Origin: Bacteroidales bacterium
GTDB taxonomy: Bacteria; Bacteroidota; Bacteroidia; Bacteroidales; UBA932
Reading direction: 5' to 3'
Assembly: GCA_028691975.1 (NCBI GenBank)
Contig: JAQUYF010000017.1
Span: 1-35,090, forward strand
DNA length: 35,090 nucleotides
Shown here: positions 8,124 through 17,284 of the stretch, in pieces
Layout of the letters: each line of letters begins with the position of its first letter
Position numbering within the stretch: position 1 is the stretch's first letter
Notes under the pieces: model-generated
Database searches by the model: none
What the model was told of the DNA's origin: nothing
The model's input: the letters and a program-made list of their open reading frames with translations, nothing else
Translations under genes and position numbers: made by a program

Positions 8124-8178
8124 TAACATAACCTTCTGCAATAAAAACGCCAAAAAGAGAAAATACTGCACAACATAA

Positions 8179-8194
8179 TGCAAAATATTTTGCA
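8179..8194. promoter_or_regulatory. Perfect 16-bp palindrome, possible operator
   Basis: TGCAAAATATTTTGCA is a perfect palindrome 55 bp upstream of the DUF4377 lipoprotein start and 71 bp after the stop of the membrane HTH gene. Its place in the only sizeable gap of this region suggests a dimeric regulator site. I found no exact TAnnTTTG beside it, though TATTTTG within the palindrome is one base short of that motif, so it may overlap the promoter. Regulator unknown. Confidence 0.4.
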
Positions 8195-8264
8195 CTTTCC
8201 GGCGCTGTTTAATATAAAGATGCCACAATACGCTTAAAGGTTGCATATAAAGGGCTGGAAGTTA

Positions 8265-9050
8265 TCAACAATCCATATTGGAGTTCACGGTGCCTTGATT
8301 CTTCATTTCATGCATCAGAGATGCAATGTGGGTCTCTAAATTTTGCTCCGATGTAATAGACATTTTACGCCTCAGGCGTGTACGTTTGTTGTAATAGCTC
8401 GATGAATTGGTGTGACTGTAAAGCAACTGTATGCTGTGGGCAGGGAAGCCCAGTGTTATCAGACTGCAAAAATCGAGATCCTCTTTGTTGAGTGTCGGAT
8501 ATTTTTTGCCGATATATTCGATGATACCGCTTTGGTAAAGATTCGCCGTCTTGGAGATGTTTCTTACGATGCTTTCCTGATTGGACGGCTCGAGAAGGAG
8601 ATACTTTCTAATTCTGATGTAGAGTAATTGCGGATTATCTCCGCTTAAAAAGGCATTGTCGAGAATACTCTTCGTTGTCTCAATAGTGTCATGCAGTACT
8701 TCGTGACACATTTTTTGGGCTTCCTGGGAGTCACTTAGCAACTCATTTTCTGAAGAAGAGGCCACTTTCTTTTTGCCGGTGTGGATAAAATAGTAAGCAA
8801 GAACAGCAAAGCAAAGTGTTGTAAATGTGATTTTTTCCATTGAACGTGAGTGCTCGATGGATTTGAGGCACTCGACAAGGTTGAACTTGTGTGCCTGAAG
8901 GGCTTGCATATCTGCCGGAGAGATATTTCCATATTTGTCAATCAGAATATGGAGGTTGCTCAATTCGGCATCAATACCGGTTTTTCTGTCGTGATAAAGA
9001 GCTGTACATGACAGCATTATCAGTAGAAGGAACAGATTGTTACGCATCAT
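8265..9050 (-). CDS. Membrane-anchored HTH (LuxR-like) regulator
   Basis: This 261-aa protein starts with a hydrophobic segment (about residues 4-18), then a short probably periplasmic stretch (about 19-70), a second hydrophobic segment (TFTTLCFAVLAYYFI, about 77-91) and a long cytoplasmic part. The C-terminal region (about 203-245; LNKEDLDFCSLITLGF, then SSYYNKRTRLRRKM) has the pattern of the LuxR-like helix-turn-helix found at the end of many Bacteroidota membrane regulators. I could not assign the family further. It begins 2 bp after the aroE stop, so it is probably transcribed from the lysS operon, though a promoter inside aroE is possible. The palindrome downstream is a candidate target; that link is inference. 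Confidence 0.65.
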   Translation of the reverse strand: MMRNNLFLLLIMLSCTALYHDRKTGIDAELSNLHILIDKYGNISPADMQALQAHKFNLVECLKSIEHSRSMEKITFTTLCFAVLAYYFIHTGKKKVASSSENELLSDSQEAQKMCHEVLHDTIETTKSILDNAFLSGDNPQLLYIRIRKYLLLEPSNQESIVRNISKTANLYQSGIIEYIGKKYPTLNKEDLDFCSLITLGFPAHSIQLLYSHTNSSSYYNKRTRLRRKMSITSEQNLETHIASLMHEMKNQGTVNSNMDC

Positions 9051-9052
9051 AA

Positions 9053-9814
9053 CTACAATAATAGGTTAATTAAGGGAGTGTCCATAGGGGCGATGCCGGT
9101 CATCAGTTTGTAGCTGATAACCGCTTGTACAGCCAGCCAATGCTTGCCTGAGATGTAGTTACCTCCTGAAAGTGACGGATTCCTATAATTAGCTTCTATT
9201 ACTGTCTTTCCGGAGAGGTTATGAACTTTTTCGGATAAGTTGTTGCGTAACTCGTTAATTAGAGTTGGTATTGTATATATTAATAGTTCGTTTTCGGCAA
9301 TCAGAGTCGGCATGTCTTCAAGATGTGCCGCTTTCATTCCTCCAAGGGCATTGCAGTAATGCTGAGCCTTGGCAAAGTCTCTGTTTGCGACTGTAACATT
9401 CCTGCCTGAGTCACAGGCTGCAAGGGCTGCCGCTTTTCCGGCTCCTCCACATCCTGCTACAAGTACGTTATTGAAAGGCCGTTGGCTGAAAAGAGCAGTT
9501 AACATGTGGACTACTGCTTCGTAATCAGTGTTATATGCTGTAATTAGTCCATCTTTTTTAATCAAAAGATTGGAGGCTCCTATTCGTTCGGTATTGCGGT
9601 CTGCACGGTCCGCTATTGCAAAGGCCTTCTCCTTGAATGGAGCGGTCACATTGATAGCGTCAAAGTCTCTCTTGAAGATGGAAACGGCTTCATCAAAATT
9701 GGCAGTTTCAATCAACTCGTATGTATCTCGATAAGGCACATCAGGATAGGCTGCCCTGAAGAGCTGCGGGCTCAGGCTGTGAGCAATGGGATAACCTATC
9801 AAACCAAATCTCAT
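9053..9814 (-). CDS. aroE: Shikimate dehydrogenase
   Basis: AroE reduces 3-dehydroshikimate to shikimate with NADPH in aromatic amino acid synthesis. The 253-aa protein carries the substrate-binding SHSLSP-like segment (HSLSPQ, 12-17), the catalytic Lys61 in NVTAPFKE, the catalytic Asp97 in YNTDYEA, and the nucleotide-binding loop GCGGAGKAA (121-129). It is slightly shorter than the E. coli enzyme (272 aa). It lies 4 bp after the methyltransferase gene and 2 bp before the HTH gene, within the lysS unit. Shikimate kinase, two steps away in terms of this window's genes, is in a separate operon at 13993-14496. Confidence 0.95.
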   Translation of the reverse strand: MRFGLIGYPIAHSLSPQLFRAAYPDVPYRDTYELIETANFDEAVSIFKRDFDAINVTAPFKEKAFAIADRADRNTERIGASNLLIKKDGLITAYNTDYEAVVHMLTALFSQRPFNNVLVAGCGGAGKAAALAACDSGRNVTVANRDFAKAQHYCNALGGMKAAHLEDMPTLIAENELLIYTIPTLINELRNNLSEKVHNLSGKTVIEANYRNPSLSGGNYISGKHWLAVQAVISYKLMTGIAPMDTPLINLLL

Positions 9815-9818
9815 GACA

Positions 9819-10631
9819 CTAAGGAGTTTTATTATTGCGTTGCCTGACCGCCTCGAAACAGAGTATGGCTGCCGAGACAGAGACGTTCAGTGAATCGAGT
9901 TTTCCGAGCATCGGAATTCTGACCTTCGCATCTGCTACGGCCCTCCAATAATCAGTAAGGCCTGCATCTTCGCTACCCATAACAATGGCAACAGGTTGTA
10001 CCATATCCGTATCGTAATATAGTTGCGAGTCCTGAAGCTGTGCAGTGATAATGGCTATACCGTTGCTTTTAAGCCATTTGTAGGCCTCTTCCGAGTTGCA
10101 GGCAACTGTTTTGACGCTGAACGCGGCTCCTATGCCGGCTCTGATTAAGTTGGGGTTGTAAAGATCTGTAAGCGGATCGCAAACAATGACTGCATCTGCG
10201 TGAGCAGCATCTGCCGTTCTGAGCACGGCACCGAGATTGCCCGGTTTCTCAACGGATTCAAGTACGAGAATCAGAGGATTTGCGGAGAGCTTGATATCGG
10301 AAAGCTTATATTCCTTTGTCTTAAAAATGGCCACAATTCCCTCACTGTCACCACGATATGCTATCTTATCATAGATATACCTTGACACTCTGAACAGGGC
10401 AGGAGTATATCTTTTGTCATCCAGTATGCGAAGAAGATCCTCTCGGAGAAGGTAATCTTCGCAGAAAAAGATGGATTCCGGAGAGAACCCTCCATCGAGA
10501 GCCTGTCCAAATTCCCTTTTTCCTTCTACAACGAACAAACCTCGCTCTTTGCGCTCTTTTGACTTGCTCTGGAGTGCAATCAAATCCTTAATTTTAGGAT
10601 TGAGGGCAGAGGTAATGTCGTCAATATACAT
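9819..10631 (-). CDS. TrmH/SpoU-family RNA 2'-O-methyltransferase
   Basis: SPOUT enzymes methylate ribose 2'-OH groups of tRNA or rRNA with S-adenosylmethionine. At 270 aa this one has the N-terminal substrate-binding domain (SKERKERGLFVVEGKREF, about 23-40) and all three SpoU motifs: NLGAVLRTADA (motif 1), IVMGSEDAGL (motif 2) and IPMLGKLDSLNVSVSAAI (motif 3). It therefore looks catalytically intact. The RNA target cannot be told from sequence; an rlmB-like role is a guess. Its ATG directly abuts the lysS stop codon, suggesting translational coupling with the tRNA synthetase. Confidence 0.9.
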   Translation of the reverse strand: MYIDDITSALNPKIKDLIALQSKSKERKERGLFVVEGKREFGQALDGGFSPESIFFCEDYLLREDLLRILDDKRYTPALFRVSRYIYDKIAYRGDSEGIVAIFKTKEYKLSDIKLSANPLILVLESVEKPGNLGAVLRTADAAHADAVIVCDPLTDLYNPNLIRAGIGAAFSVKTVACNSEEAYKWLKSNGIAIITAQLQDSQLYYDTDMVQPVAIVMGSEDAGLTDYWRAVADAKVRIPMLGKLDSLNVSVSAAILCFEAVRQRNNKTP

Positions 10632-12176
10632 TTAATTTTCCTTAAGTTCTTCTTCTTTAGGAGTACTCTTTTGTGGCTTCATCTGAGGAAAGAACAGGAC
10701 ATCCTGAATGGAGGTGGAATTGGTCATGAACATGGTCAGACGGTCGATACCGATGCCGAGTCCCGATGTAGGAGGCATTCCGTATTCCAAAGCGCGGACA
10801 AAGTCCATATCAATAAACATAGCCTCGTCATCGCCGTTGTCTTTCAGTTTAAGTTGCTCCTGGAAACGTCCCAACTGATCGATAGGGTCATTCAACTCAC
10901 TGTATGCATTGGCAACCTCCTTGCCATTGACAAAAAGTTCAAATCTTTCCGTCAACTTAGGGTTGTCCCTGTGACGTTTGGTCAGCGGAGACATCTCTAC
11001 AGGGTAGTCAATAATATATGTAGGCTGGATAAGGTGCTTCTCACAATACTCACCGAAAATGGCATCAATCAACTTGCCGACTCCGAAGGAGGGATTGATC
11101 TGAATATTAAGTTTCCTGCAAGCCTCTCTCAACTCAACTTCACCCATATCGGTAATATCAATGCCCGCATACTCTTTGATGGCATCTATCATAGGAAGCC
11201 TGCGATAGGGCTTCTTGAACTCTATTTCATTGCCCCATACATCAAACTTGGTCTTTCCGTTGATAGCGATGGCTACTCTCTCAATCATCTCCTCTACAAA
11301 CTCCATCATCCACTTGTAATCCTTGTAGGCTACGTATATCTCCATGCAGGTAAATTCCGGATTGTGTGTACGGTCCATACCTTCATTGCGGAAGTCTTTC
11401 GCAAACTCGTAAACTCCTGAAAATCCCCCGACTATAAGACGTTTAAGGTACAGCTCGTTAGCTATTCTCAGATAAAGAGGAATATCCAGAGTATTGTGGT
11501 GAGTGATAAACGGACGCGCTGCTGCTCCTCCGGGAATAGATTGGAGGATAGGTGTCTCAACCTCCAGGTAACCGTGCTCGTTGAAATAATCTCTCATCGT
11601 GCTCATAATCTTCGTCCTCTTCATGAAAGTGTCTCTCACGTCAGGATTAACGATCAGGTCCACATACCTCATCCTGTAACGAAGCTCCGGATCCGCGAAG
11701 GCGTCATATACTTCACCCTCTTTTTCCTTTACGATAGGGAGTACGCGAAGTGACTTGCTCAATACGGTAAGCTCTTTAGCATGAATAGAAAGCTGTCCTG
11801 TCTGGGTGATAAAGGCATACCCTTTGATACCGATGATGTCGCCGATATCAAGGAGCTTCTTGAATACCGTGTTATACATAGTTTTATCTTCACCGGGGCA
11901 GATCTCATCTCTCTTTACATAGACTTGAATCTTTCCGCATTCATCCTGAATCTCAATAAATGAAGCTGCACCCATGATCCGGCGGCTCATCATTCTTCCG
12001 GCGATAGCTATATCGTTGAAATTACCTTTTTCAGGATCATACCCATCTTTAATCTCCTTTGTCGTAGCGTTAGTCATATAGGCGGGTGCAGGGTAAGGTT
12101 CTATACCCAAATCTCTCATCTGCTGCAAGGATGCGCGGCGATTTATTTCCTGTTCGTTAAGGTCCAATGTTTCCAT
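10632..12176 (-). CDS. lysS: Lysyl-tRNA synthetase, class II
   Basis: LysS charges tRNA-Lys. The 514-aa protein has the N-terminal anticodon-binding OB fold (about 55-145; [20 protein letters not shown]) and a class II catalytic core: [15 protein letters not shown] (motif 2), [15 protein letters not shown], and the C-terminal motif 3 [11 protein letters not shown]. Length and motifs are normal for bacterial LysS. It is the first gene of lysS-trmH-aroE-HTH. A -7 element is seen 28 bp upstream of the start. Confidence 0.97.
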   Translation of the reverse strand: METLDLNEQEINRRASLQQMRDLGIEPYPAPAYMTNATTKEIKDGYDPEKGNFNDIAIAGRMMSRRIMGAASFIEIQDECGKIQVYVKRDEICPGEDKTMYNTVFKKLLDIGDIIGIKGYAFITQTGQLSIHAKELTVLSKSLRVLPIVKEKEGEVYDAFADPELRYRMRYVDLIVNPDVRDTFMKRTKIMSTMRDYFNEHGYLEVETPILQSIPGGAAARPFITHHNTLDIPLYLRIANELYLKRLIVGGFSGVYEFAKDFRNEGMDRTHNPEFTCMEIYVAYKDYKWMMEFVEEMIERVAIAINGKTKFDVWGNEIEFKKPYRRLPMIDAIKEYAGIDITDMGEVELREACRKLNIQINPSFGVGKLIDAIFGEYCEKHLIQPTYIIDYPVEMSPLTKRHRDNPKLTERFELFVNGKEVANAYSELNDPIDQLGRFQEQLKLKDNGDDEAMFIDMDFVRALEYGMPPTSGLGIGIDRLTMFMTNSTSIQDVLFFPQMKPQKSTPKEEELKEN

Positions 12177-12203
12177 ATTTTCAGTAAAAATTTATACAAA
12201 GTA

Positions 12204-12211
12204 CAAAAGTA
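12204..12211 (-). promoter_or_regulatory. -7 promoter element of lysS
   Basis: On the minus strand TACTTTTG matches TAnnTTTG and would start transcription about 20 nt before the lysS ATG. No TTG lies at the expected spacing upstream. Confidence 0.5.
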
Positions 12212-12244
12212 ACCTTTTTTATGGAAAGTAAAATAAAAAATAAG

Positions 12245-12252
12245 TACCTTTG
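12245..12252 (+). promoter_or_regulatory. -7 promoter element of recJ
   Basis: TACCTTTG followed by C is an exact Bacteroidota -7 element. Its start point would fall at about 12258-12260, on or beside the ATG chosen for recJ. It lies inside the longer reading frame that begins at 12221, which argues against that upstream start. No TTG box is seen. Confidence 0.6.
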
Positions 12253-12259
12253 CACAGAT

Positions 12260-13996
12260 ATGACCATATATAAGAAGTGGATAGTTAGAGAGCCGGGTAA
12301 TCCTGCAATTGTACGCCAGTTAGCACAAGAATTGGGGATAGATCAGGTCTTGGCCAATCTGCTGGTGCAGCGGGGGATCACTTCTTATGACAAGGCCCGC
12401 GAATTTTTCCGTCCGAGTCTTTCCATGCTTCACGATCCGTTTTTAATGAAAGATATGGACAAGGCTGTAGAGCGTCTCCACAAAGCTATCGAGTCGAAAG
12501 AGAAGATATTGATATATGGTGATTATGATGTGGACGGTACAACGGCAGTCGCTCTTGTCTATTCATTTATAAGAGATTTAACCAACAAGATAGAGTATTA
12601 TATCCCCGACAGATATGACGAGGGGTATGGCATCTCTTACAAGGGTATCGATTGTGCCCATGAGCATGGATGCAGCCTTATCATCTCTTTGGATTGCGGC
12701 ATCAAGGCTGTTGAAAAAGTTAAGTATGCCTCTTCCACCTATGGAATAGATATGATTATCTGTGACCATCACCTTGCAGATGAGCAGTTGCCCCCTGCGG
12801 TTGCCGTACTTGATCCGAAGCGGGACGATTGCCACTATCCGTTTGATGATTTGTCGGGTTGTGGTGTAGGTTTCAAGCTTGTTCAGGCTTACGCCCAAAA
12901 ATACAATATTCCGTTTGAGGAAATTGCTCCGCTTTTAGATCTTTTAGTTGTCAGTATTGCTTCCGATCTGGTCTCCGTGACCGGAGAAAACAGGGTACTG
13001 GCCTATTTCGGCTTAAAACAGTTGAATGAAAATCCCCGTAAGGGACTTCAGTCGGTCATTAAGCTTTCAGGACTGGAAAAGCATATAATATCGATAGACG
13101 AGATAGTATTCAAGATAGGCCCTCGAATTAATGCGGCAGGTAGAATGGAGTCTGGAAGAACGGCTGTGGATTTGCTGATTTCAAGAGATGATGACGATGC
13201 GCGAGAGATTGGTACGGCTATTAATATCCACAATGATGACCGTAAAAGGATAGATCGTGAGATTACCAAAGAGGCCTTGGAGATGGTGCGGAAGTTGCCC
13301 GGGTTTGAAGATAAAAAGTCAACGATTGTATATAATCCGAGTTGGAATAAAGGTGTGGTTGGAATTGTTGCATCACGTCTTGTGGAGGTTTATTACAGAC
13401 CTACCATCGTGTTGACTCATTCCAACGATTTTATTACAGGTTCTGCACGTTCGATTCAGGGATTTGACCTGTATGATGCGATTGAGTCATGCTCCGATCT
13501 GCTGGAAAATTTCGGCGGGCACATGTATGCGGCCGGTCTTACCCTTAAAGAGGAGAATCTCAAGCCTTTCTGCGAGCGTTTTGAGAAGTATGTAGCCTCA
13601 AAGATTACTGACGACTTGCTTGTCCCTATTATCAATATCGATTCATATTTGGATTTCAATCAGATCACTCCCAAGTTTTTCAGGCTTCTAAAGCAGTTCC
13701 AGCCATTCGGACCGGGCAATCTGTCACCTGTTTTTATTACTGAAAATGTATATGACAACGGTAATGGCCGTATGGTGGGATCGGATGCAGGGCATTTGAA
13801 ACTTGAATTGATACAGGAGGATGCCCCGAACAGGCACATTTCGGCGATCGCCTTCAATCGTGCCGAACATTTCGACCATCTTCATGCCGGCAATCCTGTC
13901 GATATATGCTACTCTATTGCAGAAAATTACTACAGAGGTATTGCCAATATACAGTTGAGAGTTAGGGATATAAAGAATAGGGAAGACCTTTTTTAG
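12260..13996 (+). CDS. recJ: Single-stranded-DNA-specific exonuclease RecJ
   Basis: RecJ digests single-stranded DNA 5' to 3' in recombination and mismatch and base-excision repair. From ATG 12260 it has 578 aa. The DHH phosphoesterase domain shows YGDYDVDGTTA (86-96, metal-binding Asp residues) and DHH at 169-171; the DHHA1 domain has GPRINAAGRMESG and NFGGHMYAAG; a C-terminal OB-like domain follows. The frame is open to an ATG at 12221, but the first 13 residues from there are atypical and contain the promoter element, so the later start is preferred. Its stop overlaps that of the convergent aroK. Confidence 0.93.
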   Translation: MTIYKKWIVREPGNPAIVRQLAQELGIDQVLANLLVQRGITSYDKAREFFRPSLSMLHDPFLMKDMDKAVERLHKAIESKEKILIYGDYDVDGTTAVALVYSFIRDLTNKIEYYIPDRYDEGYGISYKGIDCAHEHGCSLIISLDCGIKAVEKVKYASSTYGIDMIICDHHLADEQLPPAVAVLDPKRDDCHYPFDDLSGCGVGFKLVQAYAQKYNIPFEEIAPLLDLLVVSIASDLVSVTGENRVLAYFGLKQLNENPRKGLQSVIKLSGLEKHIISIDEIVFKIGPRINAAGRMESGRTAVDLLISRDDDDAREIGTAINIHNDDRKRIDREITKEALEMVRKLPGFEDKKSTIVYNPSWNKGVVGIVASRLVEVYYRPTIVLTHSNDFITGSARSIQGFDLYDAIESCSDLLENFGGHMYAAGLTLKEENLKPFCERFEKYVASKITDDLLVPIINIDSYLDFNQITPKFFRLLKQFQPFGPGNLSPVFITENVYDNGNGRMVGSDAGHLKLELIQEDAPNRHISAIAFNRAEHFDHLHAGNPVDICYSIAENYYRGIANIQLRVRDIKNREDLF

Positions 13997-14496
13997 GCTT
14001 TTAGCACAGCCTCGATTTCCTTTGCAACATCCTCCACACTTTTTTCATCCGTCACATCTATTATTCTGTCTGCACAACTTTTATATATCGGTACTCTTTC
14101 GTTAAAAAGAGCCAATATCTCTTCCATGCTTTTACCGCTGATAAGCGGTCTATCTGTGCTGTCATTTATCCCGTTGAGTATCAGGTTGGTTGATGTGTTA
14201 ATCCAAACGGTAAGAGCCTTCTCCTTCAGCAAAGTTCTGTTTTCCGGAGCAAGAACAGTCCCTCCCCCGAGTGAAAGTATCGTATTTTCTGCGGTAAGCA
14301 GGGCCTTCTCAAGCATAGAAGTTTCCACCTGCCGGAAATAGGCCTCTCCGCGCTGCGCGAAAATGGCGGAAACAGGACCATATTCGGATGAAATGAGTTC
14401 ATCCAAATCAATAAAGCGCCACTCCATCAGGGTGGCAGCCCTCTTGCCGAAAGTGCTTTTGCCGCACTTCATAAAGCCTGAAAGTGCGATAATCAT
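13993..14496 (-). CDS. aroK: Shikimate kinase
   Basis: AroK phosphorylates shikimate with ATP. From ATG 14496 the protein is 167 aa, the usual size. The P-loop GFMKCGKST is at 7-15, shikimate-binding Asp30/Asp32 are in FIDLDELI, Arg55 is in the AYFRQVE segment, GGG is at 77-79, and the lid region contains DRPLISG. A longer frame reaches 14535 but would overlap parC by 38 bp and add residues not found in the family. The gene starts 1 bp after the parC stop and is the last member of the rluB-era-parC-aroK unit. Its stop codon overlaps that of recJ on the other strand. Confidence 0.94.
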   Translation of the reverse strand: MIIALSGFMKCGKSTFGKRAATLMEWRFIDLDELISSEYGPVSAIFAQRGEAYFRQVETSMLEKALLTAENTILSLGGGTVLAPENRTLLKEKALTVWINTSTNLILNGINDSTDRPLISGKSMEEILALFNERVPIYKSCADRIIDVTDEKSVEDVAKEIEAVLKA

Positions 14497-14497
14497 A

Positions 14498-17263
14498 TTA
14501 GAAGAGGGTAGGTTCGCTGTCCGGCTCTTCGTCAATCTTAACTGTCTCTATGTCGGCTTGTTTAACTTCAATGTCTTGAGTAGTCGGCTCTTCCTGAACA
14601 TCTTCCTGAACTTCATCCTGATTAACTTCTTCTTCAGATAAAGGTTCTTCTTTCTCGAGAGGCTCTACAAAGGCGATGGTATCAATCTCAAGGGTAGAAA
14701 TTCGCTTTCCTTTGGCTTTAAAGCTCTTTGTACCGATAAATGCGTCAACGTCAATCATATCCGGAGCGTGTTTAGCGCTCTTACCTTTGTATGTTATTTT
14801 CAACTGCGGATATTTGTCATCCGAAATGGCTATCAGTTTTGATCCTGACATCTCCGAGATAAAGTTCTGAATATTATTGTCACTTGCCTCAAAGCAAAAT
14901 CTCTTGATGTAGAAGTTGGAAGATGGACGATCGAAATACACTGCCGAGAAGACCTTGTCCGTATCAAGCTTCTCAACTCGCTCCAATTCACCCTGATACC
15001 TGTTGCTCAAGTCAAAATCGGTGGTGTAGAATGTGCCGTTCATGCAGATTGCCAAAATATGTTCTCCGGCCACGAAATCTCCGAGGAATTGGCCTCTGGA
15101 TGCATCATTCAGTCTGTTAATATCCGTGTCAAACCAGATATCTTTGCCGCCGATAGTGGAGACACCTTTGGATTTGAGTAAAATCTGTTTGATCACATTG
15201 CTCTTGGTCACGATATTACCGCGAGAAGAGCGTCCTTTGACAGACAGCTCCGAGAAGTCGAAGTCATCAACAAGCTTCTTGATTTTAGGCTTAGGCCTGT
15301 AATGAATCTTCAATGTTTCGGCTTCGCCGTTAGGATTGGCTGAGAACCATACGACGGTAGAGGCCTCTTTACCCTGAGTCAGATCGTACATCTTGTCTCT
15401 GGTAATACCTGTAATCGAAAATCTCTTGGCAAAGTAAATGCCGTTTTTGCCGTCTCGATAGATGACATTGTATATGGTACGCTCGTCCTTCCTGTTGAAG
15501 ATTCCTACATGTATTATATCCTTGTCAATAAAAGCTTTATCCTTTACTTTAGTAACGATGTACTTACCGCTCTTCATGAAGACAATTACCTCTGCAATAT
15601 CCGAGCAGTCGCATATGTATTGGGCATTGTCCACTTTCTTGGGATCAATACCAATAAAGCCTTCGGCCATATTTGCGTAAAGCTTGGCATTGGAGACTAC
15701 AACCTTCTCAGCATGAATAGTCTCGAAAGTGGAGATCTCTGCCTTGCGCGGGTAAGAACTTCCATATTTTTTCTTAAGCTGCTGGAAATGCCTGATAGTA
15801 AAATCGGTAAGATGTGCAAGATTATTCTTTACCTCTTCAATGTTGACATCAATTGCGGCAATTTTTTCCTCTGCAGCCTTGATATCGAACTTGGATATTT
15901 TGCGTACAGGCTTTTCAACCAACTTAGCTATCTCTTCAGAGGTGATCTCCCTTCTGAGCAATTTCTGATATGTACGCATCTTCTGCTCTACATCCTGCAT
16001 CTGATCTTCCCAGGTGGCTGCTTCATTTTCGAGGACTCGATAGACTTTCTTTTCAAAAAATATCTTCTCAAGAGAAGAGTAATGCCAATCATTTTCGAGT
16101 TCATCGAGGATAATGCTTAACTCTTTTTCAAAAAGGTCTTTGGTATGGAAAGCGTTGTATTTCAGTATCTCACTGACTCCCAAAAAGTGAGGTTTGCGGT
16201 CCAGTATTACGCAGGCATTAGGGGAGACGGCGACTTCGCAGTTTGTGAAAGCATACAGTGCGTCGATTGTTTTATCGGGAGAGATGTCATTGTGCAGATG
16301 CACCAAAATCTCAACGCTCTCTGCCGACATATCGTCAATCTTGCGTACTTTGATTTTCCCTTTATCATTGGCACTTAAGATTGAATCAATCAGCCTTTCT
16401 GTAGTTTGTCCAAATGGTATCTCCTTGATACATAGTGTCTTTTTGTCAAGTTTTACAATTTTGGCTCTGATTTTAATCTTTCCTCCCCGAAGTCCGTCAT
16501 TGTATCTTGAACAGTCTATAAGGCCTCCTGTCGGAAAATCGGGGTATAGCTCGAAAGGCTTGTTACGCAATGCTGCAATGCAGCCATCTATCAGCTCGTT
16601 AAAGTTGTGCGGAAGAATCTTTACGGCCATGCCTACTGCAATACCCTCCGTCCCCTGTGCAAGCAGGAGTGGAAACTTCATGGGAAGGCACACAGGCTCC
16701 ATATTGGTACCGTCGTAAGATGGGGCCCAATCTGTAATCTTTGAATTAAAAGCTACGTCAAGCGCAAATTTGCTCAATTTTGCTTCGATATATCTGGATG
16801 CTGCCGCGGGGTCGCCCGTAAAGATGTTACCCCAGTTACCCTGGCATGAGATTAAGTAATCTTTTTGCCCGAGTTGAACGAGGGCATCCTTGATGGATGC
16901 ATCTCCGTGAGGGTGGTACTTCATTGTATCACCGACAATACCGGCTACTTTGTGGAAGCGGCCGTCATCCACCTTTTTCATTGCATGGAGGATACGGCGC
17001 TGCACCGGCTTCAATCCGTCTTCAATGTGCGGTACTGCTCTGTCAAGAATTACATAAGAAGCGTAGTCAAGATACCAATCACGATACATGCCCGCGAGCT
17101 TGTACTTGTTGTCACCTTCGGCTACTATTTTGTTGTATTTTTTGAGGCTGTCTTCGTTGATATTTTCCTCTTCTGTTACTTCTTGCTCGTCATCTTGAAT
17201 TTCGTCTTCCGTGCTGTCAATCTCGTTGTCTAAAACTTCATCGTCAAAGTCGTCAGTAATCAT
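14498..17263 (-). CDS. parC: DNA topoisomerase IV subunit A
   Basis: This type II topoisomerase A subunit (921 aa) separates daughter chromosomes together with ParE. The winged-helix breakage domain contains LKPVQRRILHAM (84-95), the HPHGD motif (117-121) and catalytic Tyr158 in AASRYIEAKL. A coiled-coil region (about 400-500) and beta-propeller C-terminal domain follow. Both ends are acidic: residues 1-40, and a Glu/Asp-rich tail from about 865. I call ParC rather than GyrA because the sequence (GNIFTGDPAAASRYIE, C-terminal tail) resembles Bacteroidota ParC, and no canonical GyrA box QRRGGKG is seen. The residue matching GyrA Ser83 is Ala122. It lies 21 bp after era. Confidence 0.9.
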   Translation of the reverse strand: MITDDFDDEVLDNEIDSTEDEIQDDEQEVTEEENINEDSLKKYNKIVAEGDNKYKLAGMYRDWYLDYASYVILDRAVPHIEDGLKPVQRRILHAMKKVDDGRFHKVAGIVGDTMKYHPHGDASIKDALVQLGQKDYLISCQGNWGNIFTGDPAAASRYIEAKLSKFALDVAFNSKITDWAPSYDGTNMEPVCLPMKFPLLLAQGTEGIAVGMAVKILPHNFNELIDGCIAALRNKPFELYPDFPTGGLIDCSRYNDGLRGGKIKIRAKIVKLDKKTLCIKEIPFGQTTERLIDSILSANDKGKIKVRKIDDMSAESVEILVHLHNDISPDKTIDALYAFTNCEVAVSPNACVILDRKPHFLGVSEILKYNAFHTKDLFEKELSIILDELENDWHYSSLEKIFFEKKVYRVLENEAATWEDQMQDVEQKMRTYQKLLRREITSEEIAKLVEKPVRKISKFDIKAAEEKIAAIDVNIEEVKNNLAHLTDFTIRHFQQLKKKYGSSYPRKAEISTFETIHAEKVVVSNAKLYANMAEGFIGIDPKKVDNAQYICDCSDIAEVIVFMKSGKYIVTKVKDKAFIDKDIIHVGIFNRKDERTIYNVIYRDGKNGIYFAKRFSITGITRDKMYDLTQGKEASTVVWFSANPNGEAETLKIHYRPKPKIKKLVDDFDFSELSVKGRSSRGNIVTKSNVIKQILLKSKGVSTIGGKDIWFDTDINRLNDASRGQFLGDFVAGEHILAICMNGTFYTTDFDLSNRYQGELERVEKLDTDKVFSAVYFDRPSSNFYIKRFCFEASDNNIQNFISEMSGSKLIAISDDKYPQLKITYKGKSAKHAPDMIDVDAFIGTKSFKAKGKRISTLEIDTIAFVEPLEKEEPLSEEEVNQDEVQEDVQEEPTTQDIEVKQADIETVKIDEEPDSEPTLF

Positions 17264-17284
17264 TTGTTAGGGGTTAATCGTTTG

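Noticed and set aside
10671-11420. 249-codon open frame on the plus strand
   Set aside because: It is antisense to lysS, which has full class II synthetase motifs; the antisense peptide shows no domain or signal.
15509-16120. 203-codon open frame on the plus strand
   Set aside because: Antisense to parC, with no coherent domain or start signal.
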